64,000 bases of DNA, from contig PARI01000032.1 of assembly GCA_002711415.1 (NCBI GenBank), forward strand, positions 167,150 to 231,149, in the 5' to 3' direction. Origin of the DNA: Phycisphaerae bacterium. Its GTDB lineage: Bacteria > Planctomycetota > Phycisphaerae > Phycisphaerales > SM1A02. The notes under the pieces are model-generated. The model was not told where the DNA came from. It did no database searches and was given only the letters and a program-made list of their open reading frames with translations. Shown here piece after piece: positions 53,161 to 61,434 of the stretch (within the stretch, counting starts at the first letter, position 1; each line of letters begins with the position of its first letter). A program made the translations under genes and the position numbers.

Positions 53161-54119
53161 TCGTCTTCCTGCTCCCTCGTGTTCCATCGATACCCGACCC
53201 AGATCGCGGCCACGAGGCCGAGCCCGATGTTGATGACCGCCTCGCCCGCCGACTCGACCAGGGCCAACTGTGCCATCGTGCCCTCCAGATCCCCGTCCAT
53301 CCGCTCTGACACGATGTGTCCGGCGACGATCGCCACCGTTGCTTCACGGAAGCCGAACCTGCCGAGTGGATTCAGGCTCAACGCGATCGCAGCCATGCTG
53401 ATCAGGAATGTCTCGGCCATGGTCAGTGGCAGGTCCAGGATCATCGCAGCAATGGTCATTCTCGCGGTCCATGCAGCCAGGTCGCACATCCTCAGCAGGT
53501 AATTCGCAACCAGAGTCCTTGTATCCGCCAGGAGCTGTTCCCTGCCCCTGGCGATCCTTCGGGCCGCTTCGGTCCGTGCAGCGGTCCAGAGGATCGCAGC
53601 CGAGACAATCACCCAGGCAATCAGAAGCAGGGCCCAGGTGATGTCCAGGTGAGGGTGGATGATCGTGGTCATGATCGCTCCGCTGACACAGGCGAAGAGC
53701 ACCAGTGTCACGGCCACGAACCACGTGGTGATCGGGATGATCCCGAGTCCGTCCATCCGGTAGTGGTACATGTAGCGGAACACCAGCCCGAGTCGTATCG
53801 GTGCGTAATTCAGCAACGAGGCAGTGAGGTTGATCGACTGCAGGTCGATCCACTTCATCCTCTTGAGGGGCCAGGCCGTCCGCCAGAAGATCGTGCCATT
53901 GATGATCGCGCTGATGAAGCTGCAGCCGATCAGCGCGGCGACCATCCACCATTCCGCGTTCTCCAGCCTTTCCCATTCCCCGTTGGTGATCGCGGTCCAG
54001 ATGCACCATGCAAGGAGGATGCTGCCGATTACGAACCCGATCGCCTGAACGACGATCTTCCTCGGTGTCAGAACCCTTCGTGCGACCTCGCGACCGGATT
54101 TGCCACCGGTGTCGTTCAT
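53142..54119 (-). CDS. Flippase-like integral membrane protein (LPG synthase TM / UPF0104 type)
   Basis: 325 residues with seven or eight membrane helices (about 20-40, 56-78, 130-155, 160-180, 210-235, 240-262 and 280-305). The LNPLGRFGFREATVAIVAGHI segment, carrying G-x-x-G-x-R-E, matches the lysylphosphatidylglycerol synthase membrane domain/UPF0104 family. The short length means no cytoplasmic synthase domain is present. Its ATG overlaps the stop of the GT2 gene upstream (ATGA). Such pairs usually make and flip a glycosylated lipid. The 3' end overlaps the YkgJ gene. Confidence 0.75.
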   Translation of the reverse strand: MNDTGGKSGREVARRVLTPRKIVVQAIGFVIGSILLAWCIWTAITNGEWERLENAEWWMVAALIGCSFISAIINGTIFWRTAWPLKRMKWIDLQSINLTASLLNYAPIRLGLVFRYMYHYRMDGLGIIPITTWFVAVTLVLFACVSGAIMTTIIHPHLDITWALLLIAWVIVSAAILWTAARTEAARRIARGREQLLADTRTLVANYLLRMCDLAAWTARMTIAAMILDLPLTMAETFLISMAAIALSLNPLGRFGFREATVAIVAGHIVSERMDGDLEGTMAQLALVESAGEAVINIGLGLVAAIWVGYRWNTREQEDDQSDGR

Positions 54120-54868
54120 CGGTCTCCACTCCGTCGAAACCGCTCCCTCAGCATCACTCGCAGCGCCGAGAAGCCGTCGGCCATGCCGATCTTCTTGCCA
54201 GCCTTGAATCCCCTCGGCTCGTACCGGACCGGGACCTCCGTCACGTGGTACCCGTGACGGGACAGGCTTGCTGTCAGCTGCGGCTCAATGCCGAATCGAT
54301 CCTCGTCCAGGTCGTCGATGATGCACCTGAGCACTGGAAGCGGGAACGCCTTGTAGCAGCATTCCATGTCCGAGATCCGGTATCCGGTCAGCATGTTCGA
54401 GAATGCGGTCAGCATCCTGTTGCCGAGTTCATGCATGCGACCGATGGATGTCCTGTCGTCCCTCTGGTCATTCCAGCGGTTGCCGTACACGGCATCCGCA
54501 TCGTCCTTGGCCAGCGGCTCAAGGAACAGGCGGAAGTCCCGGGGATCGTACTCCAGGTCCGCATCCTGGATGATCATCACGTCGTCTTCGCCGGCGTCAC
54601 GGATCGCCGAGCGGAATCCAGTCCTGACAGCCGCTCCCTTGCCACGGTTGTGATCGTGTCGTTCAAGTCTGATGCCCACGCCCTCCTGACCGAGCTTTGA
54701 TACGACTTCATCGGCACACCGGCTGCCTTCAGGCCCGGAATGATCATCGACGAGGATGATTTCCTGCCGCCAGTCGGCGGGAAGGTTTGAATCGACCACG
54801 CGCCTGAGGCACTGCTCCAGCGTTGCGGGTTCGTCGTAGTAGGGAATGATCACGAAGAGCGTTGGCAT
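54116..54868 (-). CDS. Family 2 glycosyltransferase (dolichol-phosphate-mannose-synthase-like)
   Basis: 250 residues of an inverting GT-A transferase. VIIPYYDEPATLEQCL is the N-terminal signature, the metal-binding DADLEYDPRDF is the DXD site and the later RWNDQRDDRTS and GYRISDMECCYKAF match DPM1/GtrB-like enzymes, which charge polyprenyl phosphate with a sugar. No C-terminal membrane anchor is present; the coupled membrane protein downstream may provide it. ATG 54868 is the natural family start; a longer frame would add a non-conserved tail. Confidence 0.9.
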   Translation of the reverse strand: MPTLFVIIPYYDEPATLEQCLRRVVDSNLPADWRQEIILVDDHSGPEGSRCADEVVSKLGQEGVGIRLERHDHNRGKGAAVRTGFRSAIRDAGEDDVMIIQDADLEYDPRDFRLFLEPLAKDDADAVYGNRWNDQRDDRTSIGRMHELGNRMLTAFSNMLTGYRISDMECCYKAFPLPVLRCIIDDLDEDRFGIEPQLTASLSRHGYHVTEVPVRYEPRGFKAGKKIGMADGFSALRVMLRERFRRSGDR

Positions 54869-54929
54869 GAACCTGTCATCCTGTCTGCATGGATGATCCT
54901 GCGATCCGCCATCAAGCCCGGGATTGAGG

Positions 54930-55973
54930 TCAATCCTGGTCTTCGTCTCCGCCGATCGCGTCGCGCATGCTCGTATCCGCAATCACGTTCTGCATGCGGT
55001 AGTAGTCCATGATGCCCATGTTGCCCTTCCGGAAGGCATCGGCCATGGCCTTGGGAACCTCCGCCTCGGCCAGGATCACCAGGGCGCGGTTCTTCTGGGC
55101 CTCGGCTTGGTACTCCGCTTCCTGCGCGACTGCCAGTGCTCGCCTCTTCTCCGCCTCGGCCTGGTACCGCTTGGTGTCGGCCTCGGCCTGGTCGGTCTGG
55201 AGGTGGGCACCGATGTTGTCGCCCACGTCGACATCGGCGATGTCGATCGACAGGATCTCGAAGGTGGTTCCGGAGTCAAGGCCCTTGGAAAGCACCGTCT
55301 TGGAGATCGCGTCGGGGTTCTCCAGCACGGCCTTGTGGCTGGCGGCCGAGCCGATCGTCGAAATGATGCCTTCGCCGACACGGGCGATGATCGTCTCCTC
55401 GGTCGCTCCACCGACGAGCCTTGAGATGTTGGTCCGGACCGTGACACGTGCCTTGCCACGAAGCTGGATGCCATCCTGGGCGACGGCGTCGATGGTCTGC
55501 TTTCCGCTCTGGGCACTCGGGCAGTCGATGACCTTCGGATCCACCGAGGTCTTGACCGCATCGAGGATGTCGCGTCCGGCCAGGTCGATGGCGGTTGCGC
55601 GTTCCCAGGGAAGATCGATCTTCGCCTTGTCAGCGGCAATCATCGCCCTGGTCACCCTGGAGACGTTTCCACCGGCAAGAAAGTGAGCCTCGAGCAGGTT
55701 GGTCGGGATGTCCAAGCCCGCCTTCTTTGCAGCGATCCTGTTGAGCACGACGACATCGGGTCGAACCTTCCTGAATCGCATCATCACGAGATCCAGGAGT
55801 CCGACCGGTGCGCCCGACAACATCGCCTGGAGCCAGAGGCCGAGGTACTGGCCGAGAACGAGAAGGACGATCAGTCCGAACAGGCCGCCGATCCCGATGA
55901 CAACCCACCAGTACCAGGCCATGGCGAGTACTGGAACAGGGAGGATGGTTGCCGTAATTGTGTGCGCGAGCAT
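54930..55973 (-). CDS. floA: Flotillin-like protein FloA
   Basis: 347 residues, one N-terminal hydrophobic helix (about 14-45) then an SPFH-like domain and the Ala/Glu coiled coil ([23 protein letters not shown] region, about 265-310). [40 protein letters not shown] blocks identify FloA (UPF0365), which organises membrane microdomains. It lies downstream of the NfeD protease and nfeD, the usual partners. AGGTGA seven bases upstream supports ATG 55973. The C-terminus is acidic (GGDEDQD). Confidence 0.94.
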   Translation of the reverse strand: MLAHTITATILPVPVLAMAWYWWVVIGIGGLFGLIVLLVLGQYLGLWLQAMLSGAPVGLLDLVMMRFRKVRPDVVVLNRIAAKKAGLDIPTNLLEAHFLAGGNVSRVTRAMIAADKAKIDLPWERATAIDLAGRDILDAVKTSVDPKVIDCPSAQSGKQTIDAVAQDGIQLRGKARVTVRTNISRLVGGATEETIIARVGEGIISTIGSAASHKAVLENPDAISKTVLSKGLDSGTTFEILSIDIADVDVGDNIGAHLQTDQAEADTKRYQAEAEKRRALAVAQEAEYQAEAQKNRALVILAEAEVPKAMADAFRKGNMGIMDYYRMQNVIADTSMRDAIGGDEDQD

Positions 55974-56063
55974 CTGGGTTCACCTGCAAGTGTTTATTCT
56001 GTCGTGACCATGGCCTGCATGGGCCGTTTACGCGGAACATACTACCACATGCCCCCGGCCCCG

Positions 56064-56087
56064 CATCGGCGACGTCAGTCGCCGATG
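56064..56087 (-). other. Perfect hairpin just past the nfeD stop codon
   Basis: CATCGGCGAC-GTCA-GTCGCCGATG is a perfect 10-base stem with a four-base loop, one base beyond the nfeD stop (56089). On the minus strand the loop is TGAC and no U-run follows. It may separate floA expression from the upstream genes. Confidence 0.6.
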
Positions 56088-56088
56088 G

Positions 56089-56667
56089 TCAGTTTCCATC
56101 GGTCGGCCGGACCTTGAGCTGGTTGTCGTAGGCATCGACGACCTTCACCGGTGAATTGGCTTCGATGATGCCGTTCTCGGCCATCGCATCGATCTGCTGC
56201 CCGTCGATCCGTACGAATCCCACGGGGCGAAGGGCGCTGATCGTGACTCCCTCCCGTCCGATGTAGCCCTTCAACTCGTCGACCCGGTCCCGGCGTCGAC
56301 TCTCCGACGTGTACGCCGCGTCGGTCGGTGACATGTTCAGCTGTTCATCCTTCTCCTTGAGTATCAGCTTGTGGGCGAACGGTGAGCGGGCCCACATCTT
56401 CAGTCCGAACACGAGCACTATGGGTGCCGCGATGCAGTAGAAGACGATCAGCAGGATGCCGGCAGTTACGCTGTACTGCAGCATGACCACGATGGATGCG
56501 ATTGCGACGAGACCGCACACCGCCGCGATGAGGCCGCCGGAAGGAATGAAGATCTCGACCATGAACAGCAGGAAGGCTGCAGCACAGAGGATCAGTCCGA
56601 GAAAGAAGTAGAACTCGTTTCCGTCAGCAGTCGCCGCCGGGACGGCTGTTGAAATCAGGGACATCAT
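56089..56667 (-). CDS. NfeD-like membrane protein (short form)
   Basis: 192 residues. Three or four membrane helices (about 19-42, 45-66 and 70-90) precede a soluble OB-fold domain (about 130-190, GREGVTISALRPVGFVRIDG), the short NfeD1b-type architecture found beside flotillins. The start overlaps the stop of the protease gene by four bases (ATGA). Together with FloA and the serine protease it forms the conserved membrane-quality module. Confidence 0.88.
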   Translation of the reverse strand: MMSLISTAVPAATADGNEFYFFLGLILCAAAFLLFMVEIFIPSGGLIAAVCGLVAIASIVVMLQYSVTAGILLIVFYCIAAPIVLVFGLKMWARSPFAHKLILKEKDEQLNMSPTDAAYTSESRRRDRVDELKGYIGREGVTISALRPVGFVRIDGQQIDAMAENGIIEANSPVKVVDAYDNQLKVRPTDGN

Positions 56668-58388
56668 GCGTCGATCCTTTCAACCTCGATGTTGTTGTCC
56701 TGGATCCCAACGACTCGAATCCGCGTGCCCTTGTCGATGAATGCGCTCGTGGACTGAACGCCCATGATGGATCCGTTGAACTCGGCCTTGCCGGATCTCT
56801 TCAGATCGGTGACCGCGATCCCTTCAGCCCCGATCTCCGGCTCGTGCCCGTTCATCGGCGTACCGGAGCCAGCGAGCGCTGCCGTCATCGCCGGGTCACG
56901 GCTGTCGACCCTGGCATCAAGCACCAGCTTGTCCATGCCGGGGATCGAACGCGAATACCTGGACAGGAACCAGAGTACGACGAACGTGGTGAAGAGCCCG
57001 GCCAGTATCGCGCCGATGCCCGTGGCCAGTTCCGCCTGCCCCTGGGGGGAGCCGAGGTCGTTCAGCACAAACGTCCCGATCACGCCGATGACCAGGCAGA
57101 TCATGCCGCCGATTCCCGCCACACCGAATCCGGGTATCAGGAACAGTTCCACCGCGACCAGTGCCAGCCCGAGGAAGATCAGCAGGATCTCCCACCATTC
57201 GGCCATGCCGACGAGGTAGGGTGCGCCCAGCAGGATGGCCAGGGCGACCAGGCCCCCAGCCCCGAATGCGCCCATTCCGGGTGCCGTCAGCTCGACCAGC
57301 AGGCAGATGATCATCACGATCACCAGCACGATCCTGACCGGCCAGCTTGCGAGGAACCGCACCAGTCCCTCCGACCAGTTCTCCGAGTAGCGAGCCACGG
57401 TGCGCGAGGCGAAGTAGTTGCCAAGCTCGGTCTCGTTCGCGATCGAGTCACGGGCCAGCCCGAGGGCCAGGGCCTCATTCTCCCGAAGCACAAGCAACTC
57501 GTTGGCCGATACCACCGGGCTCACCAGTTCCCAGTTGCCACGTTCGCTGGAATCAAGCCTCGACCTGGTGCTTGGAAGCGTCTGGTAGTACTCGATCATC
57601 TCCTTCTGCTGCTCCGGCGTCATTACCTCCTCGGGGAGTCCCTCGCCCTGACCGAGCATTTTCTCCAGCATCGGCATGACGCCGGAGTTCTCCATCGTCT
57701 GCATCGATTGTCGTTGTGCGCGTTCCTGGCGAGGAGGCTCGTTCTCCATGACGTCCTCGTATTCGCTCGAATCCACGAGGATGAGCTTGCCGGTTCGCTT
57801 GTTCTTCAGCAGCCACAGTTCCCGATCGACCGAGATGAACGACTGGACGAGCTGCTCGTCGTACCGGTTCCTCCGGGCCGAATCGACGACCTCTGACAGC
57901 AGGGGCGTCTCGATCTTGGCCCGTTCTGCCGGTGACATCTGGATCAGCCCGACGACCGGAATCCCCTGGATCGGAGCCGCATCCCCGAACACCGCATTCG
58001 GCGAGACGACGATCTCCCTGCAGGCCAGCGCGATGATCGTGCCCGCGGAATATGCCTTTGGCCTGATCCAGGCCACCGTGTTCAAGGGCGCTTCGGTCTT
58101 GATCCAGTGGCAGATGTCCAGAGTCGACATCACGTCGCCACCGGGCGTGTCGATCTCCAGCACGATCGCATCGGCACCATCTTCCTTGGCCGCCTTGAAA
58201 CGCCTGAGAATCGAGTCCCGGGTCAGTGAATCGATCGGACCATGGATCTCGATGATGGCCACATCATCAGCCTGACGGTATCCAGGGGCCGCCACGACCT
58301 CGTCCTGGTTCGCCCGACTCGACCCAGCGGATGTGGTCGCGATCGAGGCGGCCAGGCAGAACGCCAGCATGTTGAGTGTCCATCTCAT
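56664..58388 (-). CDS. NfeD-type membrane serine protease (long form)
   Basis: 574 residues: signal peptide (1-25), a ClpP-like serine protease domain (about 40-260), four membrane helices (about 390-500) and a C-terminal NfeD OB domain. The catalytic serine is S114 in RPKAYSAGTIIAL, and EIDTPGGDVMSTLDI is the substrate groove. An extra helical segment of about 130 residues sits between protease and membrane parts. The start at 58388 gives a normal signal peptide and lies seven bases after a TATACT hexamer. Confidence 0.92.
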   Translation of the reverse strand: MRWTLNMLAFCLAASIATTSAGSSRANQDEVVAAPGYRQADDVAIIEIHGPIDSLTRDSILRRFKAAKEDGADAIVLEIDTPGGDVMSTLDICHWIKTEAPLNTVAWIRPKAYSAGTIIALACREIVVSPNAVFGDAAPIQGIPVVGLIQMSPAERAKIETPLLSEVVDSARRNRYDEQLVQSFISVDRELWLLKNKRTGKLILVDSSEYEDVMENEPPRQERAQRQSMQTMENSGVMPMLEKMLGQGEGLPEEVMTPEQQKEMIEYYQTLPSTRSRLDSSERGNWELVSPVVSANELLVLRENEALALGLARDSIANETELGNYFASRTVARYSENWSEGLVRFLASWPVRIVLVIVMIICLLVELTAPGMGAFGAGGLVALAILLGAPYLVGMAEWWEILLIFLGLALVAVELFLIPGFGVAGIGGMICLVIGVIGTFVLNDLGSPQGQAELATGIGAILAGLFTTFVVLWFLSRYSRSIPGMDKLVLDARVDSRDPAMTAALAGSGTPMNGHEPEIGAEGIAVTDLKRSGKAEFNGSIMGVQSTSAFIDKGTRIRVVGIQDNNIEVERIDA

Positions 58389-58395
58389 CGAACAC

Positions 58396-58401
58396 AGTAT
58401 A
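58396..58401 (-). promoter_or_regulatory. -10 hexamer TATACT of the NfeD protease operon
   Basis: TATACT on the minus strand ends seven bases before the ATG at 58388, which predicts a leaderless or nearly leaderless mRNA for the protease-nfeD-floA unit. The -35 region overlaps the T-run of the upstream terminator. Confidence 0.5.
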
Positions 58402-58417
58402 TGCAGTCGGCCAGTGC

Positions 58418-58458
58418 AAAAAAAGCCGCGACCGATCTGGGCGTTGATCGGTCGCAGC
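58418..58458 (-). terminator. Strong intrinsic terminator of the prepilin genes
   Basis: On the minus strand GCTGCGACCGATC pairs with GATCGGTCGCGGC (one G-T wobble) around an eight-base loop and is followed directly by seven T. It begins 21 bases after the stop of the prepilin gene at 58480. It is a textbook rho-independent terminator. Confidence 0.9.
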
Positions 58459-58479
58459 CAATTGACGATTGACGTGGAA

Positions 58480-59373
58480 TCAGTCGTAGTAGATCTGGTG
58501 GGTGTAGCTTCCGCCGCCACCGGTGCCACCAGTGACCTCGGAGACCATGACCAGCCAGATGTCCGTGCCCTCGTCGCCACACTCGCCTGCGAAGACGTTG
58601 TCGCGGAAGGTGCCAAGATCGGAATCCTGCACGTCTGCACAGCCGTCGCACCGGAGGGGTGCGGCGCCGTCTGGGAAGAAGGTACGCTCGTAGCTGACGT
58701 GACCGTCATTCCAGTTGCAGTTGTAGACATGCTCCTTGTTGCTGCCATGGATGCCGAGGGTCTGTGAAGAGGCATATGCCTCGGGGTCGAGACATCCGTC
58801 GTCGGAGCTCGCAGGGCCTCGGTTGCCCATGATCGCGTACTTGGAGTTCATGGTCTCACGCCACTCATCATCGAATCGATCGCCAAGAAGAGGCATCGTC
58901 GCGTACGAGCTGTTGCACCACGTGCCTGCACCACCCGAGAGATCCGTCTTCACGTTTTCCTCATCCCAGAAGATGTCTACTGCCGGGTTGATGGTCTCGT
59001 AGTTGTAGTTGGAGCAGACGGTGACGAACACGTTCGCTTCCGACGGGCTGTAGAGCACCTGCGGAGAGATGAAGTTGCCGCCGATCATGGCTGCAAAGAC
59101 GTTTGCGTGGGAGTCCAGGGATGGGTCGATGTCGCCGACACCGGGAACCCCACCGATCCTGTTCAGCTGACCGGGCCTGATGAATTCGCCGTCGTTTTCA
59201 CGTGCCGTGATCAGCAGTGCCTTGTGGGTCTGTCCCAGTTGGGTTGCATCCTTGACCTGCCGTGCCGTCGCTCTGGCCTTTGCCAGCGCGGGAAGAAGCA
59301 GTCCAAGCAGGAGGGCGATGATCGCCATCACCACCAGCAGTTCGATAAGGGTAAAGCCGTTCTTCCGATTCAT
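58480..59373 (-). CDS. Prepilin-type secreted protein (second of tandem pair)
   Basis: 297 residues. The class III prepilin signal is KNG|FTLIELLVVMAIIALLLGLLLP (glutamate +5). The exported head resembles planctomycete DUF1559/H-X9-DG-type proteins: it has NPAVDIFWD, IMGNRGPAS and NWNDGHVSYERTFFPDG. It is rich in cysteine (about nine), suggesting disulfides outside the cell. It is a paralogue of the protein encoded just upstream. ATG 59373 is the usual prepilin start. A strong terminator follows. Confidence 0.85.
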   Translation of the reverse strand: MNRKNGFTLIELLVVMAIIALLLGLLLPALAKARATARQVKDATQLGQTHKALLITARENDGEFIRPGQLNRIGGVPGVGDIDPSLDSHANVFAAMIGGNFISPQVLYSPSEANVFVTVCSNYNYETINPAVDIFWDEENVKTDLSGGAGTWCNSSYATMPLLGDRFDDEWRETMNSKYAIMGNRGPASSDDGCLDPEAYASSQTLGIHGSNKEHVYNCNWNDGHVSYERTFFPDGAAPLRCDGCADVQDSDLGTFRDNVFAGECGDEGTDIWLVMVSEVTGGTGGGGSYTHQIYYD

Positions 59374-59449
59374 ATTGCTTCGCTCCGTATGAAATGGATT
59401 GCGAATTTTCGCGAAGTGAGAAATTGAGGACACGCAGTCCTGCCTGAAT

Positions 59450-59479
59450 CCACGTGAAGGCCGTCAGGCCTTCACGTGG
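59450..59479 (-). other. Perfect hairpin after the first prepilin gene
   Basis: CCACGTGAAGGCC-GTCA-GGCCTTCACGTGG is a perfect 13-base stem with a four-base loop, seven bases past the stop at 59487. On the minus strand the loop is TGAC and there is no U-run. It lies between the two prepilin genes and may cause unequal expression. Confidence 0.65.
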
Positions 59480-59486
59480 TGAAAGA

Positions 59487-60440
59487 TCATTCTTCGTCCA
59501 GCTTGTCGAAGCCGGCAGTTGCATTGTGCTCCTGTGGGTTGCCGATGGTGATGCCGATCCATGAATCACCGGCCGCACGACCCTGGGAGTTGTTGTCGGT
59601 CTGACACTGGAAGTCGTGATAGAAGATGTTGTCCTTGGACAGGTTGATGTTGTCACACTCGTAGGCGACGGAGTTCGGGAAGAACGTTGCTTCCATCTTC
59701 GCGTGGTTGTCGTTGAAGATGATGAAGCCGTGCCATTCCCTGTCATTGTTGTGTGCACGAAGCATCGGGCTGAGGCGATAGTTGTCGCCGGTGTATTCGC
59801 CGTTGCGGGTGCCCCTGTTTCCAAAGACGGGCTTGGTGCTGTCCTGGTTGTTGGTCCAGGTGATCTTGCCACGCTCTCCACAGAGGAAGAGGTGCGCGAT
59901 CGAGAAGTGGCATTCGCCCGGGGTGTCGTTGTTGAGCATCTTGCCCATCATGTAGCCGTCCTCGGCGTACCCGATGGCGCTGCCCGTACCTCCGTCACCA
60001 TCCCAGTAGCTGTCTGCAGCAGGGTTGACCTGGGTGTAGTCGTAGCTCCTGTACTCCTCGACGACCGGGTTGGGCTCGACGGGGCTGATGAGGATGTCGG
60101 TGTTGAAGTAGCCACCGGCAACCATCATCGAGAACACGTTTCGGCTGTTGTTGCGGGAGTAGTCCTCGTTGCCCTGGCCAGGCATCTGGACGTTGGGCTG
60201 TCCAGCGCTGATGAAGGCGCCCAGGCGGTTCTTGCGACTCGGCTTCGGGAGCTTGCCCTTGTCCTCATTGGCAAAGATCAGGGCTGCCTTGTGCACCTGC
60301 GTGATCTGGGCGCCATCCTTGATGGACTTCGCGTTCTTCTGTGCCTTGGCCAGTGCTGGAAGCAGCAGGCCAATCAGCAGGGCGATGATCGCGATGACGA
60401 CCAGCAACTCGACCAGAGTGAATCCTCTCTTGTTGTTCAT
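59487..60440 (-). CDS. Prepilin-type secreted protein (first of tandem pair)
   Basis: 317 residues, with the signal NNKRG|FTLVELLVVIAIIALLIG. The head shares blocks in the same order with its neighbour: NPAADSYWD, VFGNRGTRN and IFNDNHAKMEATFFPNS. It is longer in the central loop. Such proteins are numerous in planctomycetes and are thought to be exported through the T2SS or to form fibres; this is not proven. GGAG lies ten bases before ATG 60440. A dyad (60481-60501) sits in the upstream region. Confidence 0.85.
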   Translation of the reverse strand: MNNKRGFTLVELLVVIAIIALLIGLLLPALAKAQKNAKSIKDGAQITQVHKAALIFANEDKGKLPKPSRKNRLGAFISAGQPNVQMPGQGNEDYSRNNSRNVFSMMVAGGYFNTDILISPVEPNPVVEEYRSYDYTQVNPAADSYWDGDGGTGSAIGYAEDGYMMGKMLNNDTPGECHFSIAHLFLCGERGKITWTNNQDSTKPVFGNRGTRNGEYTGDNYRLSPMLRAHNNDREWHGFIIFNDNHAKMEATFFPNSVAYECDNINLSKDNIFYHDFQCQTDNNSQGRAAGDSWIGITIGNPQEHNATAGFDKLDEE

Positions 60441-60480
60441 GGTCCGTATCTCCAAAAAAGTGAAACGAGTTGGGAAAGTA

Positions 60481-60501
60481 TGGTTCAAATAAGTTGAACC
60501 A
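60481..60501. promoter_or_regulatory. Operator-like dyad upstream of the prepilin pair
   Basis: TGGTTCAA (60481-60488) and TTGAACCA (60494-60501) form a perfect 8-base inverted repeat with a five-base centre, 41-61 bases before the first prepilin ATG. It is the size of a dimeric regulator site or a short leader hairpin. Confidence 0.45.
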
Positions 60502-60739
60502 GAAATAAGCAGTTGGGGTCCTGATCCATGCCAGAGCACCTCCGATTGCCCAGAACTTCATCATGGGCATCCATGCACGGTCCAGGCATGCTGGGCCGCA
60601 GTACAGGAGCACGAGCCGGCATGTAAAAACCATGCCTGCCAGCTCACGGCCTTGAACAACTCGGGCCTCTAGTTGGATCGTTTCGAATTGTCGGTCCTGG
60701 GGGCGGGTATGAGGTGTCGTGAACCGACGTATAAGGGCG

Positions 60740-60767
60740 TTGTAGAGTCAATCGACTCAGGTATTAT
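60740..60767 (+). promoter_or_regulatory. Possible promoter on the ridA side
   Basis: TTGTAG and TATTAT with 16-base spacing, with the 5-base dyad GAGTC-AATC-GACTC filling the spacer as a repressor site would. It is about 180 bases before ridA, so the leader would be long. Confidence 0.35.
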
Positions 60768-60949
60768 GCTGCCCGCATAGACCAAGCGCAAAGACGCTTT
60801 TCATACGATAGTGCGCTCGATTCGAGTGTCAAGTTCCCGTTTTCTTCAACTGAACCCATTTTTTCGATGCCAAATCCGGCCTTTGACTCCCATGCCCCGC
60901 ATTTGATGGGCAGGAGGGCCGCAGTGGCACCAGGAGTGGAATCGACCAA

Positions 60950-61423
60950 ATGACATCCAATGCATCGATCAACCAGAGGCTCACTGACATGGGCCTGGTT
61001 CTGCCGACACCACCTGAGCCCGTAGCCTGCTACGTGCCTGCGGTCATCTCCGCCGGGCACATTCATGTCAGTGGCCAGATCCCGTTGAAGGACGGCCAGT
61101 TGATGGCGACAGGGCCGGTTCCCACCAAGGTGACGATCGAGCAGGCCCAGGCGGCCGCCAGGCAATGTGCCATCAACGCGATCGCGGTCCTGGCAGGATG
61201 TGTTGACGGAGACCTGGACCGGATCCAGCAGATCGTCAGGCTCGGCGTCTTCGTTCAATGCGAGGCGGGTTTCGCGGATCAGCCGATCGTGGCCAACGGA
61301 GCGAGCGAGTTGATCGGTGACCTCTTCGGAGCAAGTGGCCGTCATGCAAGGGCGGCCGTTGGGGTCAATGCACTACCGCTGAACGCGACGGTCGAAGTTG
61401 AGTTGATGGCCCGGTTCGCCTGA
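60950..61423 (+). CDS. RidA-family reactive-enamine/imine deaminase
   Basis: 157 residues of the YjgF/RidA family. ISAGHIHVSGQIPLKDGQL, AARQCAINAIAVLAGCVDGDLDRI and the closing HARAAVGVNALPLNATVEVELMARF with the conserved arginine fit. It belongs to the slightly longer subfamily of about 155 residues often labelled a translation-initiation inhibitor relative; the substrate may differ from true RidA. It starts MTSNASINQRL with GGAG upstream. It converges on the kinase gene with an 11-base gap. Confidence 0.88.
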   Translation: MTSNASINQRLTDMGLVLPTPPEPVACYVPAVISAGHIHVSGQIPLKDGQLMATGPVPTKVTIEQAQAAARQCAINAIAVLAGCVDGDLDRIQQIVRLGVFVQCEAGFADQPIVANGASELIGDLFGASGRHARAAVGVNALPLNATVEVELMARFA

Positions 61424-61434
61424 AGCGGCCCATC

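Larger units (their letters stand above)
60441..60949. other. 509-base divergent region between the prepilins and ridA
   Basis: No gene is supported here. It holds an 8-base dyad TGGTTCAA-N5-TTGAACCA (60481-60501), a possible ridA-side promoter TTGTAG (60740-60745) with 16-base spacing to TATTAT (60762-60767), a GAGTC-AATC-GACTC dyad within that spacer (60745-60758), and a CTCGATTCGAG palindrome (60816-60826). The frame open on the minus strand across 60764-61345 is antisense to ridA and is not accepted as a gene. Confidence 0.5.

Noticed and set aside
60764..61345. 193-residue minus-strand frame opposite ridA
   Set aside because: The plus-strand RidA has complete family blocks; the antisense frame shows none.
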